From positions 310,001 to 374,000 of the forward strand of contig NZ_MVIH01000002.1 of NCBI RefSeq assembly GCF_002086695.1: DNA of 64,000 bases, given 5' to 3'. The translations under genes were made by a program, and so were the position numbers. The stretch is from Mycolicibacterium rhodesiae. GTDB taxonomy: Bacteria > Actinomycetota > Actinomycetes > Mycobacteriales > Mycobacteriaceae. Within the stretch, counting starts at the first letter, position 1; every line of letters starts with the position of its first letter. A model generated the notes under the pieces. It ran no database searches, was not told the origin of the DNA, and was given only the letters and a program-made list of their open reading frames with translations. This document shows, piece by piece, positions 53,824 to 61,562 of this stretch.

Positions 53824-55155
53824 CTAGGAAACGCGGCGGTGTACCACGACGCGCCCACCCTTTTTCGGGGTGAACGCTACGCCCCGTGAGTGCCATTTCT
53901 CCCCGGGCGCGCTGGTGGTCGCAATCGTGAAGTGCCGCAACACCGTACGCAACACGACGTCCATCTCCATGTTGGCGAATGCCGCGCCGATGCAGCGCCG
54001 GGTTCCACCGCCGAACGGGACCCAGGCGAACGTGTTGGGTTTGCTGTCGAGAAACCTCAGCGGGTCGAAGCGCTCCGGATCTTCGAACATCTCCGGGTTC
54101 TCGTGCAGCTGGCACAGGCTGACCATCACTGAATAGCCTTGCGGCACCACCCATTCGCCGAGTTCATAGCTCGGCACCTGGACATGCCGGCCGGAGAAGT
54201 CGATCACCGTCCGATTGCGCTGGACTTCCAGGATCGTGGCCTGCCGGTAGGAGTTGTCCTCGGTGTCGGCCTCGGCGACCAACCGGCTCAGCACCTCGGG
54301 GTGGCGGGAGATCCGCTCGAAGGCCCACGCCAGCGTGGACGCGGTGGTCTCGTGGCCGGCGGCCAGCAGAGTCAGCAGTTCGTCGCCGATCTCTCCGCGC
54401 GTCATCGCCGAGCCGTCCTCGTAGGTGCTGCGCAGGAACAGCGACAGCACATCGGTGCGATCCTCGAGGTTGGGGTCGCTCTGCGCCCGGCTGATCAACG
54501 TGTCCACCAGGCTCTCGTACTCCCGGCGGTATTGGACGAGTCTTCCCCAAGGCGTCCAAGGCATTTCGCGTTTCGGCGAGGGCAACACGGCCAGCCGCGA
54601 ACCCAGCGTCACCCACTTCGGGATCAGCTCGCGCAGGCGCTGCAGTTCGACACCGTCGGCACCGAAGATCGCACGCAGGATGATGTTGAGCGTGATGTGC
54701 ATCATCGGCTCGAGCGTTTCGAATTCGGTTCCCTGCGGCCAGGATTCGATCTCGCGCAGGGTCTCCTCCACCACGATCTGCTCGTAGGCCCGGATGCTCT
54801 TTCCATGGAACGGCGGGGTGAGCAGCTTGCGCCGCGCCCGGTGCTCGACTCCGTCGAGGGCGAAGACCGAGCCCGGGCCCAGCAGCCGGCTCAGGTTGGG
54901 CTGGATGTTGTAGAGGATGTCCGGGCTGGTGGTGAAGATCTGCTTGGTCAGCGCGGGGTCCGAGACGACGACGGTGTTGCCGAAGACCGGGATCCGCACC
55001 GTGACGCAGCGCCCGTAGCGCCGGGTCATCCACTCGGTCGTGGGCCGGCGGGCGACCATGAACGCCAGGCTGACCAGTGCATTCGGCAACCCCGGCGATG
55101 GCGGCAACTTCGTTTCGGCACGGATCGGCGCGGCGACGGTTGACGCTTGGCTCAT
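53824..55155 (-). CDS. cyp138: Cytochrome P450 (CYP138-like)
   Basis: 443 residues, start preceded by GGGAGGCC. P450 marks: I-helix AGHETTASTLAWAF, K-helix ExxR as EVQR, and heme loop FAWVPFGGGTRRCIGAAF with the axial Cys. PERFDPLRFL is also standard. Monooxygenase of unknown substrate; the M. tuberculosis counterpart is Rv0136. Divergent from a TetR gene, with twin GGTAC-N6-GTACC dyads between them. Confidence 0.94.
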   Translation of the reverse strand: MSQASTVAAPIRAETKLPPSPGLPNALVSLAFMVARRPTTEWMTRRYGRCVTVRIPVFGNTVVVSDPALTKQIFTTSPDILYNIQPNLSRLLGPGSVFALDGVEHRARRKLLTPPFHGKSIRAYEQIVVEETLREIESWPQGTEFETLEPMMHITLNIILRAIFGADGVELQRLRELIPKWVTLGSRLAVLPSPKREMPWTPWGRLVQYRREYESLVDTLISRAQSDPNLEDRTDVLSLFLRSTYEDGSAMTRGEIGDELLTLLAAGHETTASTLAWAFERISRHPEVLSRLVAEADTEDNSYRQATILEVQRNRTVIDFSGRHVQVPSYELGEWVVPQGYSVMVSLCQLHENPEMFEDPERFDPLRFLDSKPNTFAWVPFGGGTRRCIGAAFANMEMDVVLRTVLRHFTIATTSAPGEKWHSRGVAFTPKKGGRVVVHRRVS

Positions 55156-55180
55156 CGGTGAGGCCTCCCAGACATTGCGT

Positions 55181-55196
55181 GGTACCGCGTTGTACC
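55181..55196. promoter_or_regulatory. Operator dyad GGTAC-N6-GTACC, copy 1
   Basis: GGTAC, CGCGTT, GTACC, extended by a matching T/A on each side (55180-55197). It overlaps a TTGTAC -35 for the TetR gene and the cyp138 promoter region. Confidence 0.65.
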
Positions 55197-55213
55197 ACCG
55201 GCTTGTGGGGTAC

Positions 55214-55229
55214 GGTACCCTTCGGTACC
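55214..55229. promoter_or_regulatory. Operator dyad GGTAC-N6-GTACC, copy 2
   Basis: Same arms and spacer length as copy 1, 33 bp away. It overlaps the TetR -10 TACGGT (55211-55216), so binding should repress both genes. Confidence 0.65.
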
Positions 55230-55264
55230 AGCCCTGACAAGAGTGGCGTGCGAAAGGAGGTCAA

Positions 55265-55882
55265 GTGACCACGACGGCCGTTCTCGAAGCTCCTGCCGTC
55301 GGCCGTAGCGACGACTTCCGGCGGCGGCTGCTCGACGGGCTCGCCGCATCTATCGAAGAACGCGGCTACCGCGACACCACCGTCGCCGACATCGTCCGGT
55401 ACGCCCGCACCTCCAAGCGCACCTTTTATAGCGAGTTCGCCACCAAAGAAGACTGTTTCGCCGAGTTGCTCACCTCCAACAACGACGAACTGGTCGAGGC
55501 CATCAGCGCTGCGGTCGATCCGCACGCGCCGTGGCACGAGCAGATCCGACAGGCCGTCGTGACCTACGTCGAGCACATCGACGAGCGGCGGGCCATCACG
55601 CTGAGCTGGATCCGCGAACTTCCCGCGCTGGGTGAGTACGCCCGGCCCACCCTGCGCCGCGGCTTCTCGCGGCTGGCCACAATGATCGTCGATCTGTCCG
55701 CCAACGACGGATTCCGAACCGCCGGGCTTCCGCCGATCTCCCATGCAATCGCGGTCATCCTGGTGGGCGGCCTGCGTGAACTCACCGCGCAAACCATGGA
55801 GGACGGCGATCCGGCCGGCGACATCATCGAGCCTGCGCTGGCCGTCTCGCTCGCGTTACTGGGGCCGAGACCTACGGTTTGA
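55265..55882 (+). CDS. TetR-family regulator (Rv0135c-like)
   Basis: 205 residues from GTG 55265, with AAAGGAGG 4 nt upstream. Helix-turn-helix at about 30-66 (VADIVRYARTSKRTFYSEFATKEDCFAELL). Divergent from cyp138, as Rv0135c is from Rv0136, so regulation of the P450 is the natural inference. The 3' end overlaps the convergent alcohol dehydrogenase by 11 nt. Confidence 0.9.
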   Translation: MTTTAVLEAPAVGRSDDFRRRLLDGLAASIEERGYRDTTVADIVRYARTSKRTFYSEFATKEDCFAELLTSNNDELVEAISAAVDPHAPWHEQIRQAVVTYVEHIDERRAITLSWIRELPALGEYARPTLRRGFSRLATMIVDLSANDGFRTAGLPPISHAIAVILVGGLRELTAQTMEDGDPAGDIIEPALAVSLALLGPRPTV

Positions 55883-57050
55883 GAACCACTTTGAACATGC
55901 CATCGGCTTTCTTCTGGAAGGTCTCGTAGGCCTTCGGTGCGTCGGACAGCGGAAGCCGATGGGTGGCGAAGGTGTCCACGCCCAGCGGATCGTCGTCGGT
56001 GAGCAGCGGCATGATGTCGGGGATCCAGCGCTTCACGTTGGCCTGACCCATGCGGAGCTGAATCTGCTTGTCGAACATCACCATCAGATTGATCGGATCC
56101 GCAGCACCGCCGTAGACACCCGACAGCGACACCGTCCCGCCGCGGCGAACCACCGCGATCGCGGTATGCAGGGCGGCCAGCCGGTCCACGCCGGCATTGC
56201 GCATGACCGCCCGACCCAGCGGAGACGGGAGGAATCCTGCTGCGGTCTGGGCGAATTCGGCAACGGGAGACCCGTGTGCCTCCATCCCGACGGCGTCGAT
56301 GACGGAATCGGCGCCGCGGCCGTCGGTCAGATCCAGCACGCGTTCCACCACATCGCCCTCGCGTAGGTCGATGACCTCCTCGCAGTAGGGGCGGGCCCGC
56401 TCCAACCGATTGGTCACCAGGTCGATGCCGATCACCCGGTGCCGGTTGCGGTGCGCGGCCATTCGGCATGCCATCGACCCGATCGGTCCCAGTCCCAGCA
56501 CCACCAGGGTGCCCCCGTCCGGCACGTCCGCGTATTCCAAACCTTGCCAGGCGGTGGGTAATACGTCGGACAGATACACGTACCGGTCGTCGGAGCCGCC
56601 GACCGGCACCTTGATGTGGGTGTAGTTGGCTTGCGGTACCCGCAGATACTCGGCCTGTCCACCGGCCACTTCGCCGTATAGCTTGGAGTACCCGAACAAC
56701 GCCGCGCCGGTGCCCTGGTCGCGGTTTTGTGTTGTCTCACACTGGCTTTGCAGGCCCTGTCCACACATGAAGCAGTGGCCGCAGGAGATGTTGAACGGAA
56801 TCACCACGCGGTCACCGACTTTGAGTTCGGAGACTTGGTCGCCAATCTCTTCGACCACACCCATGGCCTCGTGGCCGAGGATGTCTCCGGGCGACATGAA
56901 AGCACCGAGCACCTCGTACAGGTGCAGATCGGAGCCGCAGATGTTGGTGCTCGTGACGCGGATGATCGCGTCGGTCGGCTCCTTGATCTGCGGATCGGGG
57001 ACGGTGTCGACCGAGACGTTGCGGCGGCCGTGCCAGGTCACTGCGCGCAT
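55872..57050 (-). CDS. Zinc-dependent alcohol dehydrogenase (formaldehyde-dehydrogenase-like)
   Basis: 392 residues from ATG 57050, preceded by GGAGG. MDR fold: catalytic zinc NICGSDLHLYE and GHEAMGVVEE, structural-zinc-like SCGHCFMCGQGLQSQCE, and NAD site LVVLGLGPIGSMACRMA. The long insert and GADSVIDAVGMEAHGSP match the glutathione-independent formaldehyde-dehydrogenase-like subgroup. Substrate uncertain. Monocistronic, convergent to the TetR gene. Confidence 0.9.
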   Translation of the reverse strand: MRAVTWHGRRNVSVDTVPDPQIKEPTDAIIRVTSTNICGSDLHLYEVLGAFMSPGDILGHEAMGVVEEIGDQVSELKVGDRVVIPFNISCGHCFMCGQGLQSQCETTQNRDQGTGAALFGYSKLYGEVAGGQAEYLRVPQANYTHIKVPVGGSDDRYVYLSDVLPTAWQGLEYADVPDGGTLVVLGLGPIGSMACRMAAHRNRHRVIGIDLVTNRLERARPYCEEVIDLREGDVVERVLDLTDGRGADSVIDAVGMEAHGSPVAEFAQTAAGFLPSPLGRAVMRNAGVDRLAALHTAIAVVRRGGTVSLSGVYGGAADPINLMVMFDKQIQLRMGQANVKRWIPDIMPLLTDDDPLGVDTFATHRLPLSDAPKAYETFQKKADGMFKVVLKP

Positions 57051-57102
57051 GGGATCCTCCTCCACTTGGGGTCAGGTGCCCGCATGCCCGTTCGGTAGGT
57101 CC

Positions 57103-57621
57103 TCAAACACAGCGCGGAGTGACGAACGCGAACGGTCGCGCAAAACCCAGCGGCGCCAACCGACTGCGACGGATGTCGTCGATGGCGATGTCCAGTACTG
57201 CCCCGGAGGACGGCTCGTAACAGCGCAGGGCGGTGCCGTCGATCTCGACCAGCAGCACCCAATGGCGCGGCAGCACCGCGCCGATCAGCATCGCCACCGG
57301 CCAGCCCGCGGCCACCGCATCGCACACGTCGGCCAGCCGGTCGTCGCACCGGGCCGCTCGCCAGCGGTAGCGCACGCCGCGAGCGATGCTGTGCTCGGTC
57401 ATCGCCCGTGCCACACCGGCCGGGGTGGCGCCCAGCGCGTATGGCCACACCACGTTGATCGCGCGGTGCACCCGAGCCTGCTCGGCGTCGAACCACCGTT
57501 GCGGCTGCTCGGTGTGCAGGGCGGCGCCGTACTCTGCGTCGAGCAATGCACCCGCCATCACGGCCACACTCGGCCCGCAACTCACGCCGTCACGCTGGCG
57601 AGGCCACCCGGACACATCCAC
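57103..57621 (-). CDS. Papain/C39-like cysteine-protease-fold protein
   Basis: 172 residues from ATG 57621. QRDGVSCGPSVAVMAGALL supplies a candidate oxyanion Gln9 and nucleophile C15; PRHWVLLVEIDG supplies H120; CYEPSSG follows where C39-type enzymes have Asp or Asn (here E136). No membrane or ABC domain and no signal peptide. Divergent from, and only 101 nt from, the repeat peptide gene, so it could process that peptide. Protease activity is inferred from fold motifs. Confidence 0.65.
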   Translation of the reverse strand: MDVSGWPRQRDGVSCGPSVAVMAGALLDAEYGAALHTEQPQRWFDAEQARVHRAINVVWPYALGATPAGVARAMTEHSIARGVRYRWRAARCDDRLADVCDAVAAGWPVAMLIGAVLPRHWVLLVEIDGTALRCYEPSSGAVLDIAIDDIRRSRLAPLGFARPFAFVTPRCV

Positions 57622-57722
57622 TCGCTTCCGACGGTTTCATTCGGTGTCGGCGCGGCAACTCCGTTCGCACCTATCCCTGCACACACTGTGCCGCGCTTGT
57701 GCGGTTCGAGAAAGGATCTCTC

Positions 57723-57908
57723 ATGGCGCTCGACGACGACGACATGACCACCTCCACCCCGGGCGGCGAAGGCACGGCCGACGGTGGCTCCAATCCCGAA
57801 GGCCACGACGGCGGCGCCGACGGCACAGCCGGCGGCAGCGGTGAGGGTCCCGCCGATGGCGGCTCGAACCCCGAAGGCCACGACGGCGGCGCCGACGGCT
57901 CGGCCTGA
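57723..57908 (+). CDS. Gly/Asp-rich repeat peptide, 61 residues (possible RiPP precursor)
   Basis: ATG 57723, with AAAGGA upstream. A short leader-like start (MALDDDDMTTSTPGGEG) precedes two exact copies of ADGGSNPEGHDGGADG at residues 19-34 and 44-59, 25 residues apart. 19 Gly, 10 Asp, no Cys or aromatic residue: not a folded globular protein. Codons for the two units differ at four positions, all silent. Followed after 12 nt by a JmjC oxygenase and then a ferredoxin-like protein, a layout expected of a modified ribosomal peptide. No homologue is recognised. Confidence 0.75.
   Translation: MALDDDDMTTSTPGGEGTADGGSNPEGHDGGADGTAGGSGEGPADGGSNPEGHDGGADGSA
57777..57905 (+). repeat. Two in-frame coding repeats of the peptide gene
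   Basis: Units 57777-57830 and 57852-57905 (18 codons each, 16 identical in protein), period 75 bp. GAC/GAT, GGT/GGC, TCC/TCG and AAT/AAC differences are all synonymous, so protein sequence has been conserved while DNA drifted. Confidence 0.9.
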
Positions 57909-57920
57909 CCCGCCGGATTC

Positions 57921-59129
57921 ATGCTGAGCCGCTGCAGTGCGGTCGACGCGCAGACGTTCGCCGACCAGTACTGGGGCCGCAGGCCGCTCCTCAGCACAGC
58001 CGTCGACCTGCCCCGGGACTTCAGCGATCTGCTGTCTCCCGGGGCGGTCGACGAGTTGCTTGCCGAGCGCGGCGTTCGGGCACCGTTCATCAGGTTGGCT
58101 CGCGACGGTGAGATCCTCGCCAAGGACTGCTATCTCGGGCCGGCCGGGTTCGGCGCGGAGATCGGCGATCAGGTCGACTCGGCCAAGGTCCTCGCCGAAA
58201 TGTCCGCGGGCGCAACGGTTGTCCTGCAGGGTTTGCACCGGCTGTGGCCGCCGCTGATCGACTTCGTCCGCGACGCCGTCGACGATCTCGGACATCCCGT
58301 GCAGGCCAACGCCTACATCACGCCGCCGGGCAACCGCGGCTTCGACCCGCATTACGACGTGCACGACGTATTCGTGCTGCAGATATCCGGACAGAAGCGC
58401 TGGGTGGTGCACGAGCCGGTGCACGCCCATCCACTGCCGTCCCAGCCATGGACACAGCACCGGGCGGCCATCGACGACCGGGTCCAAGGCGAGCCGGTGA
58501 TCGACACCGTGCTGACCGCCGGCGATGCGCTATACCTGCCCAGAGGCTGGGTGCACGCCGCGCAGGCCCTCGACTCCACCTCGATTCACCTGACCATCGG
58601 TGTCTCGGCCACCACCGGTCTCGACGTGGCACGCGCGGTGCTCGACGAGCTGTCCACTGTCGAGGCCTTCCGCCGATCGCTGCCGATGGGCATCGCGGCC
58701 GCCGATCAGGACGAGACTCTCGCCACGGTCAACAAGGTGATGGCCGAGGTGGTGTCGGCCCTGCGGGACAACGCGGCCACCCTGAGCGGTGGGGCGGCCG
58801 CGCGGCTGTCCGACCGGTATGCCGGTCTCACCCGGCCCATCGCGGTCCGACCACTGGCCACCCTGAGCGCCGCCGCCGACGCTGACGGCGACGTGTGTTG
58901 GCGCCGGGGCCTGGTGGCCGGCCTGGATAGTTCCGACGGCCGGGTTGTGCTGCGACTTCCCGACCGGACCATCACGTTCCCCGCGTCCTGCGGCGAGGCG
59001 CTCTACGCGCTGCACCGCGGTCAGGTGATGCGGGCCGCCACCCTGCCGGGGCTCGACCCCGCTGACGGCGCGGTTCTGATCCGGCGCCTGCTCACCGAAG
59101 CGGTCGTCGTCCCCGCGCCTGCGCGATGA
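57921..59129 (+). CDS. JmjC/cupin-type Fe(II)/2-oxoglutarate oxygenase
   Basis: 402 residues from ATG 57921. Cupin_4/JmjC domain: GNRGFDPHYDVHDVFVLQISGQKRW gives Fe ligands H144 and D146 and the 2OG-binding Lys (K159); the third ligand is H212 in LPRGWVHAAQ. A helical domain and a winged-helix-like C-terminus follow, as in the bacterial ribosomal oxygenase YcfD/RoxA, which hydroxylates Arg. Here the neighbour is a small repeat peptide rather than a ribosomal gene, so peptide hydroxylation is proposed. Overlaps the ferredoxin-like gene (ATGA). Confidence 0.88.
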   Translation: MLSRCSAVDAQTFADQYWGRRPLLSTAVDLPRDFSDLLSPGAVDELLAERGVRAPFIRLARDGEILAKDCYLGPAGFGAEIGDQVDSAKVLAEMSAGATVVLQGLHRLWPPLIDFVRDAVDDLGHPVQANAYITPPGNRGFDPHYDVHDVFVLQISGQKRWVVHEPVHAHPLPSQPWTQHRAAIDDRVQGEPVIDTVLTAGDALYLPRGWVHAAQALDSTSIHLTIGVSATTGLDVARAVLDELSTVEAFRRSLPMGIAAADQDETLATVNKVMAEVVSALRDNAATLSGGAAARLSDRYAGLTRPIAVRPLATLSAAADADGDVCWRRGLVAGLDSSDGRVVLRLPDRTITFPASCGEALYALHRGQVMRAATLPGLDPADGAVLIRRLLTEAVVVPAPAR

Positions 59130-60049
59130 GCAGAGCCGGCCAGGGCTGCAGCGACCAGTCGCTGGCCCGCAACGACCCGATGTACGGGACGGCGTCGGCG
59201 GGCACGTCGTGGCTGTTGCTCGAGTTGGCAGGCGGCTGGGGACGTTCGGCCTTCCTGGATTCGCCGGCCTGTATCGACCCGGCGCTGGGGTTGGCCGTCG
59301 TGCGGCGCGCCGAGGCGGCAGGTATGCGGATCGCGGCGATCCGAAAGCACGGCCGCCGGGAGGCCACGCCACGGTGGCGCTGGTTCGTCGCGCACTGCGC
59401 CGTCGGCAGCGAAGCGTTGTACAGCGGCGAGGTCGCAGGCCCGCGCGAGTACCTCGACCTCGCACTGGACGGTTCCGACGGCACCGCCTCGACCGACCCG
59501 CTCGTCGCGGTCTGCGCCCACGGCCGCCACGACATGTGCTGCGCGGTGCGCGGCCGGGCGGCCACCGCGGCGATCTCCGCCGCGTATCCCGAATTCGCCT
59601 GGGAATGCTCACATCTGGGTGGCGACCGGTTCGCGGCGACCATGCTCGTGCTGCCTGAGGGATTGTGCTACGGGCGGGCGGACCAGGCCGACGCGCCCGA
59701 GCTGGTGAGCCGGTATCTCGACGGTCGGCTGGTCGACCGGTTCCTGCGCGGGCGCACGTCGCTTCCCCACGCCGTCCAGGCCGCACAACATTTCGCCCGC
59801 GAGGCGTTCGACGACGACCGGATCGCCGCGTTCCCGCCGTTGAGCGTCGAGCCGGGTGACGGCACCGTCCGGGTAGTGCTCGACGCCGAACCCGACCCGG
59901 TCGAGGTGGTGCTCAACGAAGAGCTCTCGGAGCCACTGCTGTCGCAATGCGACGCCACCGTGCCGGGCCGAGTGCGGATCTACACGCTCGCCTCGCTCAC
60001 GACGGCGGGAAGCCGCCTGTCGCCACCGGGCCCCAGCGCTGCGGAGTGA
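59126..60049 (+). CDS. Sucrase/ferredoxin-like (thioredoxin-like 2Fe-2S) protein
   Basis: 307 residues. The family signature is VAVCAHGRHDMCCAVRGR (C130, C138, C139) and WECSHLGGDRFAATMLVLPEG (C161, H163), expected to hold a [2Fe-2S] cluster on a thioredoxin-like fold. A C-terminal segment resembles the small Suc_Fer tail. Likely supplies electrons to, or senses redox for, the upstream oxygenase. Start overlaps the oxygenase stop, and the 3' end overlaps the convergent PNPOx-type gene by 53 nt. Confidence 0.88.
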   Translation: MSRAGQGCSDQSLARNDPMYGTASAGTSWLLLELAGGWGRSAFLDSPACIDPALGLAVVRRAEAAGMRIAAIRKHGRREATPRWRWFVAHCAVGSEALYSGEVAGPREYLDLALDGSDGTASTDPLVAVCAHGRHDMCCAVRGRAATAAISAAYPEFAWECSHLGGDRFAATMLVLPEGLCYGRADQADAPELVSRYLDGRLVDRFLRGRTSLPHAVQAAQHFAREAFDDDRIAAFPPLSVEPGDGTVRVVLDAEPDPVEVVLNEELSEPLLSQCDATVPGRVRIYTLASLTTAGSRLSPPGPSAAE

Positions 60050-60452
60050 CCCGGATCAGGCACTTGCCCTGCTTGACCATCGCCGCCCGATACTCGTCCC
60101 AATCCGAGTGCTCACCCGCGACCGCGCGGAAGTAGTCGACCAGCGGTTCCACGGCGTCGGGCAGATCGATCACCTCGGCGGACCCGTCGATCTGCACGTA
60201 AGCGTCGTTGAACTCGTCGGAGAGAACCACCACACTGGCGCGCGGGGTGCGGCGGATGTTCACCGACTTGGCGCGACGTGGATAGCTGGCGATCACCAGG
60301 CGGCCCTGCTCGTCGACGCCGCCGGTCACCGGGGAGCTGTGCAGCGAGCCGTCGGCGCGGAAGGTGGTCAACACCATGCGATGCCGGGGTCGGACGAACT
60401 CGAGCAGCTGATCGAGGTCCACGGAGTCGGCGGTGGCGATCTTGGGCGACAT
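59997..60452 (-). CDS. PNPOx-fold F420-dependent oxidoreductase-like protein (Rv0121c-like)
   Basis: 151 residues from ATG 60452. Split-barrel fold: LEFVRPRHRMVLTTFRADGSLHSSPVTGGVDEQGRLVIASYPRRAKSVNIRR, then PRASVVVLSDEFNDAYVQIDG. This is the PPOX-class F420 family of mycobacteria, which reduce or bind F420, FMN or heme-breakdown products. Substrate unknown. TAGAGT at 60465-60460 ends 7 nt before the ATG, so its mRNA appears leaderless. Confidence 0.87.
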   Translation of the reverse strand: MSPKIATADSVDLDQLLEFVRPRHRMVLTTFRADGSLHSSPVTGGVDEQGRLVIASYPRRAKSVNIRRTPRASVVVLSDEFNDAYVQIDGSAEVIDLPDAVEPLVDYFRAVAGEHSDWDEYRAAMVKQGKCLIRVTPQRWGPVATGGFPPS

Positions 60453-60459
60453 ATTCCCC

Positions 60460-60465
60460 ACTCTA
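60460..60465 (-). promoter_or_regulatory. -10 box for the leaderless PNPOx-type mRNA
   Basis: TAGAGT (TANNNT) on the minus strand, 7 nt before ATG 60452. Confidence 0.5.
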
Positions 60466-60521
60466 GGCCTGGTCCAGGCGGCACCGGGCGTACGTTTGTC
60501 TTTCGACCTCAGGAGGACACC

Positions 60522-61562
60522 ATGAGCACGATGCGGGCCGAACGCTTCTATGCAGACACCAGAACCGTTGTGCTGGAGGATGTCCCGATCCCCGAGCCCG
60601 GTGAGGGCGAAGTTCTCGTCAAGGTGGCGTTCTGCGGCATCTGCCACTCCGACCTCAGCCTGATCAACGGCACTTTCCCCGCCCAGCGTCCGGTGGTGAT
60701 CCAGGGACACGAAGCGTCCGGAACCATCGCCAAACTCGGGCCCGGTGTAACCGGGTGGTCCGAGGGTGACCGGGTGGTCGTCGCCGCGGGCCGCCCGTGC
60801 GGGCAGTGCCCCAATTGCCGCCGCGGCGAGTTGGCGACCTGCCTGCGGATGCAGCTCATGGCGTTCGCCTACGACGGCGCCTGGGCGGAGTACACCGTCG
60901 CGCAGGCCGCGGGCCTGACCCGCGTACCGGACAACGTGCCGCTGGAGCAGGCCGCGATCCTCGCCGACGCGGTGTCCACCCCGTTCGGCGCGGTGGTCAA
61001 CACCGGCAAAGTCGTCATCGGCGAATCGGTGGGCGTGTGGGGCGTCGGCGGCATCGGCACGCACATCGTCCAATTGGCGCGGCTGGTCGGAGCGGTGCCG
61101 ATCATCGCGGTCGACCTGAACCCTGCCGTCCGCGAGCGCGCGCTGGAACTCGGCGCCGATTACGCATTCGATTCGCGTGACCCGGATTTCGCCGACAAGC
61201 TGGCGCAAGCCACTGGCGGGCGTGGGCTCGACGTCGCGTTCGACGCCGTCGGATTGAAGGTCACCTTCGAACAGGCGCTGAACTCGCTGACCGGCGGTGG
61301 CCGGCTCGTCGGGGTCGGCATGAGCGCCGAATCCCCGACCGTCGGGCCGACGTCGATGTTCGGTCTGACCCGACGCCAGGTGCTCGGCCATCTCGGCTAC
61401 CACAACAAGGACATCGAGACACTCGCTGCGCTGGTATCCCGTGGCAGGTTGGACCTGTCGCGCTCGATCAGCCAGATCATCCCGCTCGAGGACATCGCCG
61501 ACGGCATTCGCATTCTCGAGCACGCCGAAGGCAATCCGATCAGGGTGCTCGTACAGCCTTGA
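60522..61562 (+). CDS. Zinc-dependent alcohol dehydrogenase
   Basis: 346 residues from ATG 60522, preceded by AGGAGG. FCGICHSDL and GHEASGTIAKLG (catalytic zinc), a Cys cluster GRPCGQCPNCRRGELATC (structural zinc), and the cofactor loop VWGVGGIGTHIVQLA followed by an Asp (VDLNPA), which favours NAD. Substrate unknown. First gene of a tight operon with the methyltransferase (4-nt overlap) and the DinB-like gene. Confidence 0.92.
   Translation: MSTMRAERFYADTRTVVLEDVPIPEPGEGEVLVKVAFCGICHSDLSLINGTFPAQRPVVIQGHEASGTIAKLGPGVTGWSEGDRVVVAAGRPCGQCPNCRRGELATCLRMQLMAFAYDGAWAEYTVAQAAGLTRVPDNVPLEQAAILADAVSTPFGAVVNTGKVVIGESVGVWGVGGIGTHIVQLARLVGAVPIIAVDLNPAVRERALELGADYAFDSRDPDFADKLAQATGGRGLDVAFDAVGLKVTFEQALNSLTGGGRLVGVGMSAESPTVGPTSMFGLTRRQVLGHLGYHNKDIETLAALVSRGRLDLSRSISQIIPLEDIADGIRILEHAEGNPIRVLVQP

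Noticed and set aside
41374..55229. Shared regulator for the two twin-operator promoters because both have a 33-bp offset
   Set aside because: Arms differ (ATACC/GGTAT versus GGTAC/GTACC); equal spacing probably just reflects three helical turns.
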